64,000 nt of DNA from JAADJA01 sp963708435 (GTDB taxonomy: Bacteria; Bacteroidota; Bacteroidia; Bacteroidales; JAADJA01). Position numbers and translations under genes: made by a program. The DNA is taken from positions 62,001 through 126,000 of the forward strand of contig CAVPSZ010000042.1 in assembly GCA_963708435.1 (NCBI GenBank), read 5' to 3'. Under the pieces are notes generated by a model. The model saw only the letters and a list, made by a program, of their open reading frames with translations. It had not been told where the DNA came from and made no database searches. Shown here piece after piece: positions 28,433-37,794 of this stretch (within the stretch, counting starts at the first letter, position 1; the number at the start of each line of letters is the position of its first letter).

Positions 28433-28486
28433 AATCTTAAATTAAGAATGACCTTATTTAAGATTTAGCCAATAATCTTAAATAAG
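28433..28486. promoter_or_regulatory. Operator-like array: three ATCTTAAAT(T)AAG sites
   Basis: AATCTTAAATTAAG (28433-28446), CTTATTTAAGATT (28453-28465) and AATCTTAAATAAG (28474-28486). The last two form a perfect 13-bp inverted repeat with an 8-nt spacer, immediately before a TATCTTTG -7 box. This is the arrangement of a repressor-controlled promoter. Confidence 0.5.
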
Positions 28487-28489
28487 AGT

Positions 28490-28497
28490 TATCTTTG
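28490..28497 (+). promoter_or_regulatory. Candidate -7 box (TATCTTTG)
   Basis: Fits TAnnTTTG; begins 3 bp after the palindrome array and 27 bp before the ATG at 28517. Confidence 0.4.
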
Positions 28498-28516
28498 CTA
28501 AAGAAATTCAGAAAAC

Positions 28517-28713
28517 ATGAAACACTATAAAGCAGGACAAAAAAGTTCTGAGGCGGTATTAATTTCTTTTATATTATCTTTACCTGTTCTTTTTTAAAAC
28601 CCGATGCTGATTTTGTTCATTTTATGTCTGCACGGGTAATTTTTCTTATATCATTTGCAATTGAATTAATTTTCGTATTTCGAATGTATTCACTTCTACC
28701 GGATGAAATGTAA
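28517..28713 (+). CDS. Possible small membrane protein (needs one-base correction)
   Basis: As written, the ATG at 28517 gives only 26 residues (MKHYKAGQKSSEAVLISF...) before TAA at 28595. Adding one T to the T-run at 28590-28595 opens a continuous 65-residue frame to TAA at 28711-28713 with two hydrophobic stretches (VLISFILSLPVLFL and ARVIFLISFAIELIFVF). This region contains many homopolymer frame breaks, and a promoter with operator-like sites lies just upstream. No homology recognised; it may be spurious. Confidence 0.25.
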
Positions 28714-28734
28714 AAAAATAACAAGTCGCTGGCT

Positions 28735-31343
28735 ATGGAATTAATCAAGAGATGCAAAGCTGTTATTTTACCTGCACTATTTCTTAATTTATTAATGTGC
28801 AATACAAATGCAAATTATGCCCAGATTATTCAAGACACCGGACAGATTTTTACCGAAGTATCAAATATCATTTCTTCTATGCCAGGACATTCAGGAAATG
28901 ATTACAACGATCCGGATGCATCTCAACTTAATTCCTGGGGAAATCTGCTGGATAATATTTTTGAAAGTAACTACACTCAGGCTGACTTAATAGCTGATTC
29001 ACTGGGATACGATGTTGTTCAGTTTACAGATACTTCTGAATCAGTTCATAAAACCTACTACATCCTAAAAAGCAATGGCAGCAATTACTGGGGGACATAT
29101 GTGTATTATCCTGACTATTGCAGGCCACTGGTAATTCAGGTGCCCCACCCGGTAGATGAAATAAATACCGAAAAACAAGGGATCCACATTTTCCAAAAAA
29201 CAGAAGCCTTGTTTTTTTGCTTGAGTGGAACCAGCAGATGTAATCATTCATCCTATTCAAGTTGTGACGGGACAACAACTATATGTTCCGGCAGTTTTGA
29301 AAGATACCGGATATCCGATATAGCTCACAGTGTTTCATCCATTTTTCAAAAAACTACCGAAAAATTGCTAACTGGTTTTAGCAACACATTTTTTGTTCAA
29401 TTACATGGTTTTGCCAAATTAGTAGCCGATCCCTATGTAATTCTCAGTAATGGAACACAGGTAACACCTGGCTTAGACTATATCGTTCCTTTGAAAAATA
29501 ATTTATTAATTGAGGACAATACCCTCACATTTAAAATCGCACATATCGATTTAAGCTGGACACGGCTCAGGGCTTTTGATAACACCCAGGGCAGGTTAAT
29601 TAATTCAAGTATTGATGCATGTTATGCCAATGCAACAACTACCAATGGAAGGTTTCTTAGTATTGAACAGGAAAGAACCAAACTCAGAGATGACGTCACC
29701 GGCTGGAATAAAATGGCCAATGCACTGATCAATACTTTTGTATGCTACCCCTTTTTGTGGGATGGATCAATGGATACAGACTGGAACATTGCCGATAACT
29801 GGAGAGGAAACGCTGTTCCGGCTTCATCCGATAATGTCACCATTGCCAATGAATCAAATAATCCCGTCATTAATGAAGAGCCCGGATCGTCAGCACTATG
29901 CAATAATTTAGAAATCCAGGCTGGAGCATCTCTTACTATCAATCCCGGAAAAGCCCTTACAGTTATTGGCACCCTGAATAATTTCGGTTCACTTACCATA
30001 AAGTCGGATGCTACCGGTACCGGCTCTTTAATAAATTCAACAATTGGAGTGGATGCAAAAGTTGAAAGGTTTTTAACCAAAATGAAGTGGCATTTCATCG
30101 GGATGCCGGTTACAAGCGGAATGGCCGGTGTATTCGATCTGCCACCAGGACATGCGGATATTTATTTAAAAACTCATATTGAATCTACCAATACCTGGGG
30201 ACCCTTTATTGTTCCCGCAGAAACACCGCTTATCCAGGGCCGGGGCTATGAGTGCTGGGCTGGTAATCCAGCAGTTCCGGCTAACCAGATGGATGAAACC
30301 GTTGTTTTCCAGGGAAAATTAGGAGCCGGTGATTATACCACCGGCTCCGGTGGCTTCTACGCGCTGGAATATACATCAGGACATGGTTTGAATTTTATAT
30401 GCAATCCATATCCATCGGCTTTGCAAGCAAATATTGACTCCTGGGATAAAAACAATGTTGCCAATTCAGTCTGGACCTGGTCTGATGCCCATGGTAATTA
30501 TTTATTCTGGGGAAGCGGGGATAATTATGGAGGTGGAGCCTTTGGAACACTGACCTCAGGTATTATTCCTGCCATGCAGGCTTTTTTCGTTGAGGCAACG
30601 GGCGCTTGCACCGGTCTCACCATCCCGCAAAGCGACCGTATCCATAGCAGCCAGGCATATTATAAAGACACAGAGGTCTTACCCAATACCATCAGGCTTG
30701 ACGTGGAGGGTAACGGCTACCAGGATGCTATTTTTGTTTGCTTTAAAGAACAGGCAACACCTGGGGTTTGATATGAATTATGATGTGCGTAAAATCTATG
30801 GCCTGAATGAAGCCCCCCAGCTTTATTCAGTCATTAACGATGGAATTTTATCGATCAACGCTTTGCCCAAAACGGACGATTACATCTCTTTGCAACTTGG
30901 ATTCGAATGCGCGTCCCAGGGAGTTTTTACTATTGAAGCCAGCGGAACAGAAAGTTTTGAAAGTGGTATTGATATTTACCTTGAAGACCTTAAAGAAGGT
31001 GTTATTCATAATTTGAGTTTAAACCCTTTATATGCTTTTGATCATGGTCCGGTCAATAATCCCAACCGATTTGTCCTGCATTTTGGACCTCCAAACGGCA
31101 TCGATGAGCATGGCCGGAATAATTTCACCATATTCGCAAGAGATAAACAAATATATATCTTAAATCCTCAATCCGGAGAAGTTAATATTGTGATACACGA
31201 TATTGCCGGAAGGGAAATACTAAATGGCGTATTTGATACCCTCCTGCGAGAACAAAATATTGTTAAATCGCAGTACCGGATGGTATATCATAACCCTTAT
31301 TAACAGCAGTTTTGTTGTATCCGAAAAAGTTTTTATCCAATAA
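28735..31343 (+). CDS. T9SS cargo protein with N-terminal possible hydrolase domain (two frameshifts)
   Basis: About 868 residues when two single-base breaks are corrected: an extra G in GGGG at 30763-30766, and one base between about 31240 and 31262. Signal peptide, then a ~300-residue domain not recognised by family. It contains QVPHPVDEINTEKQG, CLSGTSRCNHSSYS, ISDIAHSVSSIFQ and FVQLHGFAK; conserved-looking His, Asp and Glu residues would fit a metallohydrolase, but this is a guess. From about 340 follow the Bacteroidetes surface modules WDGSMDTDWNIADNWRGNAVP and a beta-helix-like LEIQAGASLTINPGKALTV, then a large beta domain. The C-terminus in the restored frame, NRSTGWYIITLINSSFVVSEKVFIQ, split by the frame break, is a T9SS type A sorting signal. 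Confidence 0.7.
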
Positions 31344-31587
31344 ATGTTTTGACGATTTTAATTGTTGATCAATGGCCACAAAACTCTCTCAGTCTGGTTA
31401 ACAAATCTATAACTATGACCTTTAAACAGGAATCTGAAAGCTGCCTTAAACTTGGTATTTACTTTATACCATAAAGCAAAAATTTCGTGAATGAGGTCAA
31501 AGTGTTTCAGATAAAAAGAATTAAACGATAAGCAGGAATCAATACAACAATGAGTACTATTTTAATGTTTGTTAAAAAACAATAACT

Positions 31588-31911
31588 ATGAATTATCCTG
31601 AAATTATTAGTACGTTGCCAAAAATTAACATCCCTTTCCAAGGAGTCAATGGATACCTTTTGCAGGGAAGAGATAATCAGCTTGTCTTTTTCGATTTTGC
31701 TGAAGCTACCACAATTCCTCCTCATTCGCATGGTGCTCAATGGGGAATTGTTGTAGATGGAGAAATACGGCTTAAAATAAGCGGGGTCGAAAAAAAATAC
31801 CAGAAAGGAGATAGTTACTTTGTTCCGGAAGGTGCAGTGCATTCAGGAATTACATCAGCCGGATTTAAAGCAATTGATTTTTTCAGTCAGGCTGACAGGT
31901 ATACAATCTGA
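31588..31911 (+). CDS. Cupin-domain protein
   Basis: 107 residues forming one small cupin barrel: motif 1 IPPHSHGAQWGIVVDGEIRL and motif 2 KGDSYFVPEGAVHSGITS supply the metal-binding histidines. No second domain. Such single cupins bind a metal and a small ligand; the substrate cannot be told. It stands alone between the T9SS cargo gene and an outer-membrane protein gene. Confidence 0.85.
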   Translation: MNYPEIISTLPKINIPFQGVNGYLLQGRDNQLVFFDFAEATTIPPHSHGAQWGIVVDGEIRLKISGVEKKYQKGDSYFVPEGAVHSGITSAGFKAIDFFSQADRYTI

Positions 31912-32013
31912 AAATCCTTTGAATTCATCTTCCTGCTTAAAGCAAAGATTTTTTGCAAAATGTAAATACCCTTCGAATCAGAATTTCACTTTATGTCGAC
32001 AAGATTAAAGTGC

Positions 32014-32021
32014 TACTTTTG
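32014..32021 (+). promoter_or_regulatory. Candidate -7 box (TACTTTTG)
   Basis: 19 bp before the ATG at 32041; TTTATG about 20 bp upstream is a weak -33. Confidence 0.4.
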
Positions 32022-32040
32022 TCTTTAAGAATTATTGTTA

Positions 32041-32745
32041 ATGATAAAAATACTTGTAAGTAAAATAAACAGGATCCTTTTGTTATTTTGCCTGTTATTA
32101 GGAATCACAAGCTTTGGCCAGAAAAAACCTTCTTTCATTGCCATGCGAGGAGGTGTTTCCATACCTTTTGGTAAATATCATGAAAAGGATTTGGATGGCG
32201 GAAGCTTTACACTTGCAGGGTTCAATGTTTCGGCGGAAGGAGCATGGTTTTTTCATCCGAAATTTGGCGTTGGAGCTTCTGCCGGAATAAATTTTCACCC
32301 TGTTGATGTAGGTGTTCTCGGATGGGAAAAAGTTCAGGCCGATCCTTTCTTAGATGATCTCTACATCCGCTCCGACCCTTACAAGATTATTACTGCTATG
32401 GCTGGCTTTTATGCACAATTACCAATTAAAGGAAAATTTTTCTTTACCGGGAAAATATTGGGTGGCTTGCTTTGGGGGCAAACCCCTTACCAACTATACA
32501 AGCCTGAATACTTTATGGTCGGGCCGGACTATTTTGAAATAACTTCGGCTGTCGACTCAAAATTTTCCTGGACAGCAGGTATTGGTTTTCGTTATGATAT
32601 TTCTCCCTGCTTCGGTCTAGTCCTTGATTCGGAAATTTATTACGACCAGCTGAATTTTCAGTTCCAAACTTACAGCACTATCCGTACAGAAGAAAAGATC
32701 ATCTCTTTTGTAAATACCACCCTTGGCATACGATTTAATCTTTAG
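32041..32745 (+). CDS. Outer-membrane beta-barrel protein
   Basis: 234 residues from the ATG at 32041; a TTG two codons earlier is less likely. Signal peptide (INRILLLFCLLLGITSFGQ) then alternating amphipathic strands (AMRGGVSIPFGKYH, GGSFTLAGFNVSAEGAWFFHPKFGVGASAGINF, KFFFTGKILGGLLWG, FSWTAGIGFRYDI) and a terminal strand ending in aromatic/Leu (TTLGIRFNL), the pattern of porin-like OmpA/OmpX-type barrels. Ligand unknown. Confidence 0.8.
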   Translation: MIKILVSKINRILLLFCLLLGITSFGQKKPSFIAMRGGVSIPFGKYHEKDLDGGSFTLAGFNVSAEGAWFFHPKFGVGASAGINFHPVDVGVLGWEKVQADPFLDDLYIRSDPYKIITAMAGFYAQLPIKGKFFFTGKILGGLLWGQTPYQLYKPEYFMVGPDYFEITSAVDSKFSWTAGIGFRYDISPCFGLVLDSEIYYDQLNFQFQTYSTIRTEEKIISFVNTTLGIRFNL

Positions 32746-32813
32746 TTCGAAAAATAATCATTTTACCAACCGGATGGACGCCCGGATTTAACTCGCCAGG
32801 AATAAATTTTTTC

Positions 32814-33572
32814 CTAAACCTTATTAAACAAAGTAGCGCTAGCCTGCGCTGCCGGCATGATCACAAGATCGTTGATGTTCACATGAGGGGGTCGGGTTGT
32901 TACATAAAACACTGCGTCTGCCACATCTTCTCCCGACAAAGGCTTGTAACCGTCATAGACTTTTTGCGCCCTCACCTTATCTCCTTTAAAGCGTACTTCT
33001 GAAAATTCCGTATCTACTGCCCCGGGAGCAATCTGCGTGACTTTAATATTGTGTTTCACCAAATCGATTCGCATGGATTTGGTCAATCCGTCAACGGCAG
33101 ATTTTGTTGCACAATAGACGTTTCCTCCCGGATAAGCTTCTTTGCCGGCAATGGAGCCAATATTGATGATATGGCCGGCGCCATTTTCTATCATCATTTT
33201 TGAAACCACCCTGCTGATGTAAAGCAATCCCTTAAGATTTGTATCGATCATAGTATCCCAGTCATCCGTTTCACCTTCATGGATCGGTTTGAGGTTGAGG
33301 GCAAGGCCTGCATTATTGATAAGGATATTTATCCTTCGCCATTTTTCATCCAGTTTCTCAATATTGTTTAAGACGTCCTCCCTGCTGCGAATGTCGAAAC
33401 ACAAGCTTAATACAGAAACCGGATGATTGCTTTCAAGCTCCTTCTTTAGGCTGGACAATCGGTCATTTCTGCGGCCGGTAATGATAAGGTCAAATCCGTT
33501 TTGAGCAAATTTTACTGCACAGGCTTTGCCAATACCACTCGTAGCGCCGGTAATTAAAACTATTTTATTCAT
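32814..33572 (-). CDS. Short-chain dehydrogenase/reductase (YdfG-like)
   Basis: 252 residues with all classical SDR motifs: NAD(P)-binding TGATSGIG (residues 8-15), NNAGLA, the catalytic Ser in INIGSIAG and the YxxxK pair in YCATK (about 153-157). The arginines after the glycine motif (GRRNDR) favour NADP. Overall it resembles YdfG-type 3-hydroxy acid dehydrogenases; substrate uncertain. Confidence 0.93.
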   Translation of the reverse strand: MNKIVLITGATSGIGKACAVKFAQNGFDLIITGRRNDRLSSLKKELESNHPVSVLSLCFDIRSREDVLNNIEKLDEKWRRINILINNAGLALNLKPIHEGETDDWDTMIDTNLKGLLYISRVVSKMMIENGAGHIINIGSIAGKEAYPGGNVYCATKSAVDGLTKSMRIDLVKHNIKVTQIAPGAVDTEFSEVRFKGDKVRAQKVYDGYKPLSGEDVADAVFYVTTRPPHVNINDLVIMPAAQASATLFNKV

Positions 33573-33608
33573 GATTTTGAATTTCCATTAATTTTTTATC
33601 GAATTTTT

Positions 33609-33685
33609 TCTGCGATTTTCTGCGAAATCTGCGGGAGTATTCTTTACTCTTTTTTTCTTCCGCTGATTACGCTGATTTTCGCAGA
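33609..33685. repeat. Inverted repeat of CTGCG-rich sequence
   Basis: Arms 33609-33637 (TCTGCGATTTTCTGCG...GCGGGAG) and 33657-33685 are imperfect reverse complements, between the SDR and purL genes. A related CTGCGtaATCTaCG / GCAGATAAGCGCAGA pair lies at about 51812-51885. Confidence 0.55.
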
Positions 33686-33716
33686 TAGGTTTTAATGTTT
33701 CGCCAGTTAGTTTTGC

Positions 33717-36700
33717 TTATTTGTTTTTCTTTCCCGGATTGTTCTTTAATTTTTTCTGCAGATCCCTATTTGCTATAGAACCTGATTTCTCCTTGATCCA
33801 TTTCCTTGCATTCACAAATGCTTCCACCCAGGGTGAGATTTCATCTTTTTTTCTGTTCTCGGGATAGTAAGCCCATTGCCACGGAAATACAGCTCTTTCA
33901 ATATGGGGCATCATCACCAGGTGGCGGCCATCGTCAGAGCATAATCCGGCAGCATTGTATCGGGAACCGTTGGGATTGCCCGGATATTTATCATAGCTAA
34001 ATTTTAATGGAATATGATAATCCTTTTCACTGTAAGGAAGATGAAATTTTCCTTCGCCGTGCGCCACCCAAATCCCAAGTCTTGATCCTGCCATCGTTTT
34101 AAGCATAACCGAATGGTTTTCCGGTATCTCAACATTGAGAAATGCCGACTCGAATTTCCCGGAGTTATTGTGAAGCATTTTGGGTTTGTCCCTGTGATCA
34201 GGATTAACCAGCCCCAGTTCGATCATTAACTGGCAACCGTTGCAAACACCTAAGCTAAGCGTATCGGATCGCCTGTAAAAATTGTCAAGCGCTTTTTTTG
34301 CTTTCTCATTATACAAAAATGCTCCTGCCCAGCCCTTGGCCGATCCCAGCACATCCGAATTGGAGAAGCCGCCCACGAAAACGATCATATTGATGTCTTC
34401 CAGAGTTTCTCTGCCTGAAATCAGATCGGTCATGTGTACATCCTTAACATCAAAACCTGCATAATACAGCGAGTACGCCATTTCCCGGTCGCCGTTCACA
34501 CCTTTCTCCCGTATGATGGCGGCTCTTATCCCGGACCTGGTTTTCCTGTCCGGATCGATTTCAAATTGTTGCGGCTTTCCGGTATGAGCAGCTGAAAAAT
34601 TGAACTTTAATATTTGTTGACTGTAATTTTTATATCTCTTTTGTGCCCAGGTAGATTTGCATTGCTTATTGTCAAGCAGATAGGAGGTTATGAACCAGGA
34701 ATCACGCAGGTGGTCGATACTGAATGCATGTTTAGCATTTCGGTGAAATTTTAAAGTCAATAGGTGTCCTGATTTGGGTTTACCGATCCGGTGAAATTCA
34801 ATTTTCTTTTTCCGCAATAAGGACTCAATTTTTTCAACCTCCTTCACCTGGATGATTATTCCGGGATTTTCGCTGAAGAGCACTTTAATCAAATCGGTCT
34901 CAGCAACAGAATTCAGATTGATATCAAGACCGGTCTCAGGCAGGGCAAAAACCATTTCGAGCAATGTCACGATCATACCGCCTGATGATATATCATGTCC
35001 GGCAAGGATTTTTCCATCACTGATCAATTCCTGGATAGTATCGAACGCTTTTTTAAAATAGCCGGGATTTTTAACCATCGGTGTTTTTGTTCCTAAGTTT
35101 CCGGTCATCTGCGCAAAGCAGCTGCCACCAAGACAATGACTATCCTTCGAAAAATCGATATAGAGCAGTGAAGTTCCCCGTTCCTTGGACAATACCGGCG
35201 AAACGGCTTTCTTTACATCCGATACTTCACCTGCGGCAGAAATGATGATCGTGCCGGGTGAATAAACCACCTCATCGCTGTACTTCTGCGTCATCGACAG
35301 ACTGTCTTTTCCTGTGGGGATATTGATTCCGAGAGCTATGGCAAAGTCGCTGGCTGCTTTGACAGCATCATAAAGTCTTGCGTTTTCTCCCGGATTCCGT
35401 GCCGGCCACATCCAGTTTGCACTGAGCGAAATTCCTTTTATTCCATTTTGAATGGGCGCCCAGATAATATTGGTCAGGGCTTCGGCAATAGAAAGTACCG
35501 AACCTGCCCTTGGATCTACCAGACCGGCAGCCGGAGCATGTCCAATGGAAGTTGCGATTCCATTTATTCCCCGGTAATCGAGGGTCGCAACTCCAGGATC
35601 GTTAAGCGGTAATTGAATTGGCCCGCAGGTTTGCTGCATCGCAATTTTTCCGGTAACCGACCGGTCGACTTTATTCGTGAGCCAGTCTTTGCAGGCTACT
35701 GACTCCATCTGAAGCAACTGTTCAAGGTACTCTTGTAATTTTCCTGGATCATACTCAACCTTTTTAAATTTCGCCTTAATAGGCCGGTCTTCAAGGATTG
35801 TTTTTGGAGGACTGCCGAACATATCTGCCAAATCAAGGTCTATTGGCTTTTTCCTTTGTTTCGGATCGGAGAAGGTAAGCTTGTGGTCGCCGGTAGTTTC
35901 TCCCACCACATAAAATGGCGCCCTCTCGCGTTCGGAAATCCGCCGCATCAAATCAACATCTTTTTTCTTCAGCAGCAGACCCATTCTCTCCTGCGATTCA
36001 TTTCCGATGATCTCTTTGTCAGAAAGGGTTGGATCCCCTACCGGCAATTTCGAGATGTCAATTTTACCTCCGGTGCTTTCCACAAGTTCTGAAAGAGAAT
36101 TCAAATGCCCTCCTGCCCCATGATCGTGTATCGAGATGACCGGGTTTTTGTCCATTTCGGTCATAGCCCTGATGGCATTGTAAACCCGCTTCTGCATCTC
36201 AGGATTAGATCGCTGAACAGCATTCAACTCAATCGTATTGTCATACTCGCCGGTTGCAACTGACGAGACAGCGCCGCCACCCATCCCGATCCGGTAATTA
36301 TCGCCACCCATTACAATGATTTTATCTCCTTTACCGGGGGTTTCTTTCAGGCTGTCCTGTTTTTTCCCATAGCCAATTCCACCGGCAAGCATGATCACTT
36401 TGTCGTAGCCGTATTTTTTTTCAGGTGTAAATAATTCAAAGGTCAGAACACTGCCACATATCAGCGGCTGGCCGAACTTATTTCCAAAATCGCTGGCGCC
36501 ATTGGAGGCTTTGATAAGGATTTCGGCGGGTGTCTGGTAAAGCCATTTCCTGGGTTTTGTATGTTTTTCCCATTCCCTTCCTTTTGTTGTCCTTGGATAG
36601 GAGGTCATATAAACTGCAGTGCCGGCCAGTGGAATACTCCCTTTCCCACCAGCCATGCGGTCGCGTATTTCTCCGCCTGTTCCTGTTGCAGCGCCATTGA

Positions 36701-37472
36701 ATGGCTCGACCGTTGTCGGAAAGTTATGCGTTTCGGCTTTAAGGGAGAGGACGGTGTCGATGGTTTCAATATTAAAAAAATCAGGCTTATCCTGGCTTGC
36801 CGGTGCAAACTGGTCAGCTTTCGGCCCGGCAATGAATGCGACATTATCCTTGTAGGCCGAAACCAGCCGGTTGGGATTGGCCTTTGAGGTTTTCCTGATC
36901 ATTTCAAACAGGGTTTCGGGCATTTTCTTTCCACCGATGATGAAGATGCCGTTGAATATCTTATGCCTGCAATGTTCCGAGTTTACCTGTGAAAAGCCGA
37001 ATACCTCACTGTCGGTCAATTTTCGTCCAAGGCGTTTGCTTAATTTTTCGAGGAATCTGATTTCCTCTTCATTCAATGCGAGTCCTTCCTGCTGATTAAA
37101 AGCGCCGATATCGACAACATAAATCAGCGGATCAGGGTTTTTTTCAGTCGTAAAGATATGCTGATCGAGTCCGTAATAAACCGCCTGCAGCATAAGGTCA
37201 TACTCTGCGGTTCCAAATACGACCTTATGAAATTCTTCAATACGGTTGATCCCGTCAATGCCCATATTCTGAGTAATTTCGACGGCATTGGTGCTCCAGG
37301 GGGTGATCATTTCCTTTCTGGGTCCGGTAAAGAAACCTTCGACCGTTTCAGCATGCATTAGCACAGCCCCTCCGAAAAGCCAGGTCAGCTTTTGCACACC
37401 CGGTTTATCCAAAACCTTTTTTGTCCCGACTGCATACCAGGTATGTCCTGAACCTTTAAAGAATAGTACCAT
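33717..37472 (-). CDS. purL: Phosphoribosylformylglycinamidine synthase
   Basis: 1251 residues, the large single-chain PurL. It converts FGAR plus glutamine and ATP to FGAM in purine biosynthesis. N-terminal domain (KLTWLFGGA), synthetase core with SQVNSEHCRHKIFNG, LSLKAETHNFPTTVEPFNGAATGTGGEIRD and ISIHDHGAGGHLNSLSELVE, and a C-terminal class I glutaminase with the nucleophile in LGVCNGCQLM (about 1080) and the His/Glu pair in MMPHIERAVFPWQW (about 1190). It is full length and unbroken, in contrast to many neighbours. Starts ATG 37472. Confidence 0.97.
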   Translation of the reverse strand: MVLFFKGSGHTWYAVGTKKVLDKPGVQKLTWLFGGAVLMHAETVEGFFTGPRKEMITPWSTNAVEITQNMGIDGINRIEEFHKVVFGTAEYDLMLQAVYYGLDQHIFTTEKNPDPLIYVVDIGAFNQQEGLALNEEEIRFLEKLSKRLGRKLTDSEVFGFSQVNSEHCRHKIFNGIFIIGGKKMPETLFEMIRKTSKANPNRLVSAYKDNVAFIAGPKADQFAPASQDKPDFFNIETIDTVLSLKAETHNFPTTVEPFNGAATGTGGEIRDRMAGGKGSIPLAGTAVYMTSYPRTTKGREWEKHTKPRKWLYQTPAEILIKASNGASDFGNKFGQPLICGSVLTFELFTPEKKYGYDKVIMLAGGIGYGKKQDSLKETPGKGDKIIVMGGDNYRIGMGGGAVSSVATGEYDNTIELNAVQRSNPEMQKRVYNAIRAMTEMDKNPVISIHDHGAGGHLNSLSELVESTGGKIDISKLPVGDPTLSDKEIIGNESQERMGLLLKKKDVDLMRRISERERAPFYVVGETTGDHKLTFSDPKQRKKPIDLDLADMFGSPPKTILEDRPIKAKFKKVEYDPGKLQEYLEQLLQMESVACKDWLTNKVDRSVTGKIAMQQTCGPIQLPLNDPGVATLDYRGINGIATSIGHAPAAGLVDPRAGSVLSIAEALTNIIWAPIQNGIKGISLSANWMWPARNPGENARLYDAVKAASDFAIALGINIPTGKDSLSMTQKYSDEVVYSPGTIIISAAGEVSDVKKAVSPVLSKERGTSLLYIDFSKDSHCLGGSCFAQMTGNLGTKTPMVKNPGYFKKAFDTIQELISDGKILAGHDISSGGMIVTLLEMVFALPETGLDINLNSVAETDLIKVLFSENPGIIIQVKEVEKIESLLRKKKIEFHRIGKPKSGHLLTLKFHRNAKHAFSIDHLRDSWFITSYLLDNKQCKSTWAQKRYKNYSQQILKFNFSAAHTGKPQQFEIDPDRKTRSGIRAAIIREKGVNGDREMAYSLYYAGFDVKDVHMTDLISGRETLEDINMIVFVGGFSNSDVLGSAKGWAGAFLYNEKAKKALDNFYRRSDTLSLGVCNGCQLMIELGLVNPDHRDKPKMLHNNSGKFESAFLNVEIPENHSVMLKTMAGSRLGIWVAHGEGKFHLPYSEKDYHIPLKFSYDKYPGNPNGSRYNAAGLCSDDGRHLVMMPHIERAVFPWQWAYYPENRKKDEISPWVEAFVNARKWIKEKSGSIANRDLQKKLKNNPGKKNK

Positions 37473-37794
37473 TGAATGAAAGATTAAGTGATTGACAAAA
37501 ATCCAAAATCAGCACGACCTGCAAAGGTAAAAATGTATGGGTATATCATAATTATGGATAAAGAATTTTATGGTTAAGCTAGGCATTTCGGGTTGCTTGC
37601 TGCTGGTTACTGGTCTAAAAATTTCCTGCGTTAGAAAAAATTATCCCGGCGTTGGGAGAACAAATCCAGGCGTTGGGAAATCTCCTTCATTTTCACCTTT
37701 CTGCTGTTGTAAATTTGGGTCGTATTCAATATTACGATTCAAAATGAAATCTCATTACTAAAAAAATTATTCATTAACCTTTAAAAAAACTTTT
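37473..37794. other. Divergent intergenic region purL / beta-helix gene
   Basis: 322 bp. Contains the purL -7 box, a short direct repeat GGCGTTGGGA (37651 and 37670 area) and plus-strand TAAATTTG (37710-37717), a possible -7 box for the beta-helix cluster. No gene seen. Confidence 0.5.
37522..37529 (-). promoter_or_regulatory. Candidate -7 box (TACCTTTG) for purL
   Basis: Minus-strand TACCTTTG, 49 bp upstream of the purL ATG. Confidence 0.35.

Larger units (their letters stand above)
28155..28734. other. 580-bp intergenic region with operator-like palindromes and a possible small gene
   Basis: After the tRNA-Gln terminator there are ~220 bp with no signal seen, then a three-site operator-like array (28433-28486), a -7 box (28490-28497) and a possible small gene (28517-28713). 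Confidence 0.5.

Noticed and set aside
36561..36887. Plus-strand frames within purL
   Set aside because: Antisense shadows in a complete conserved gene.
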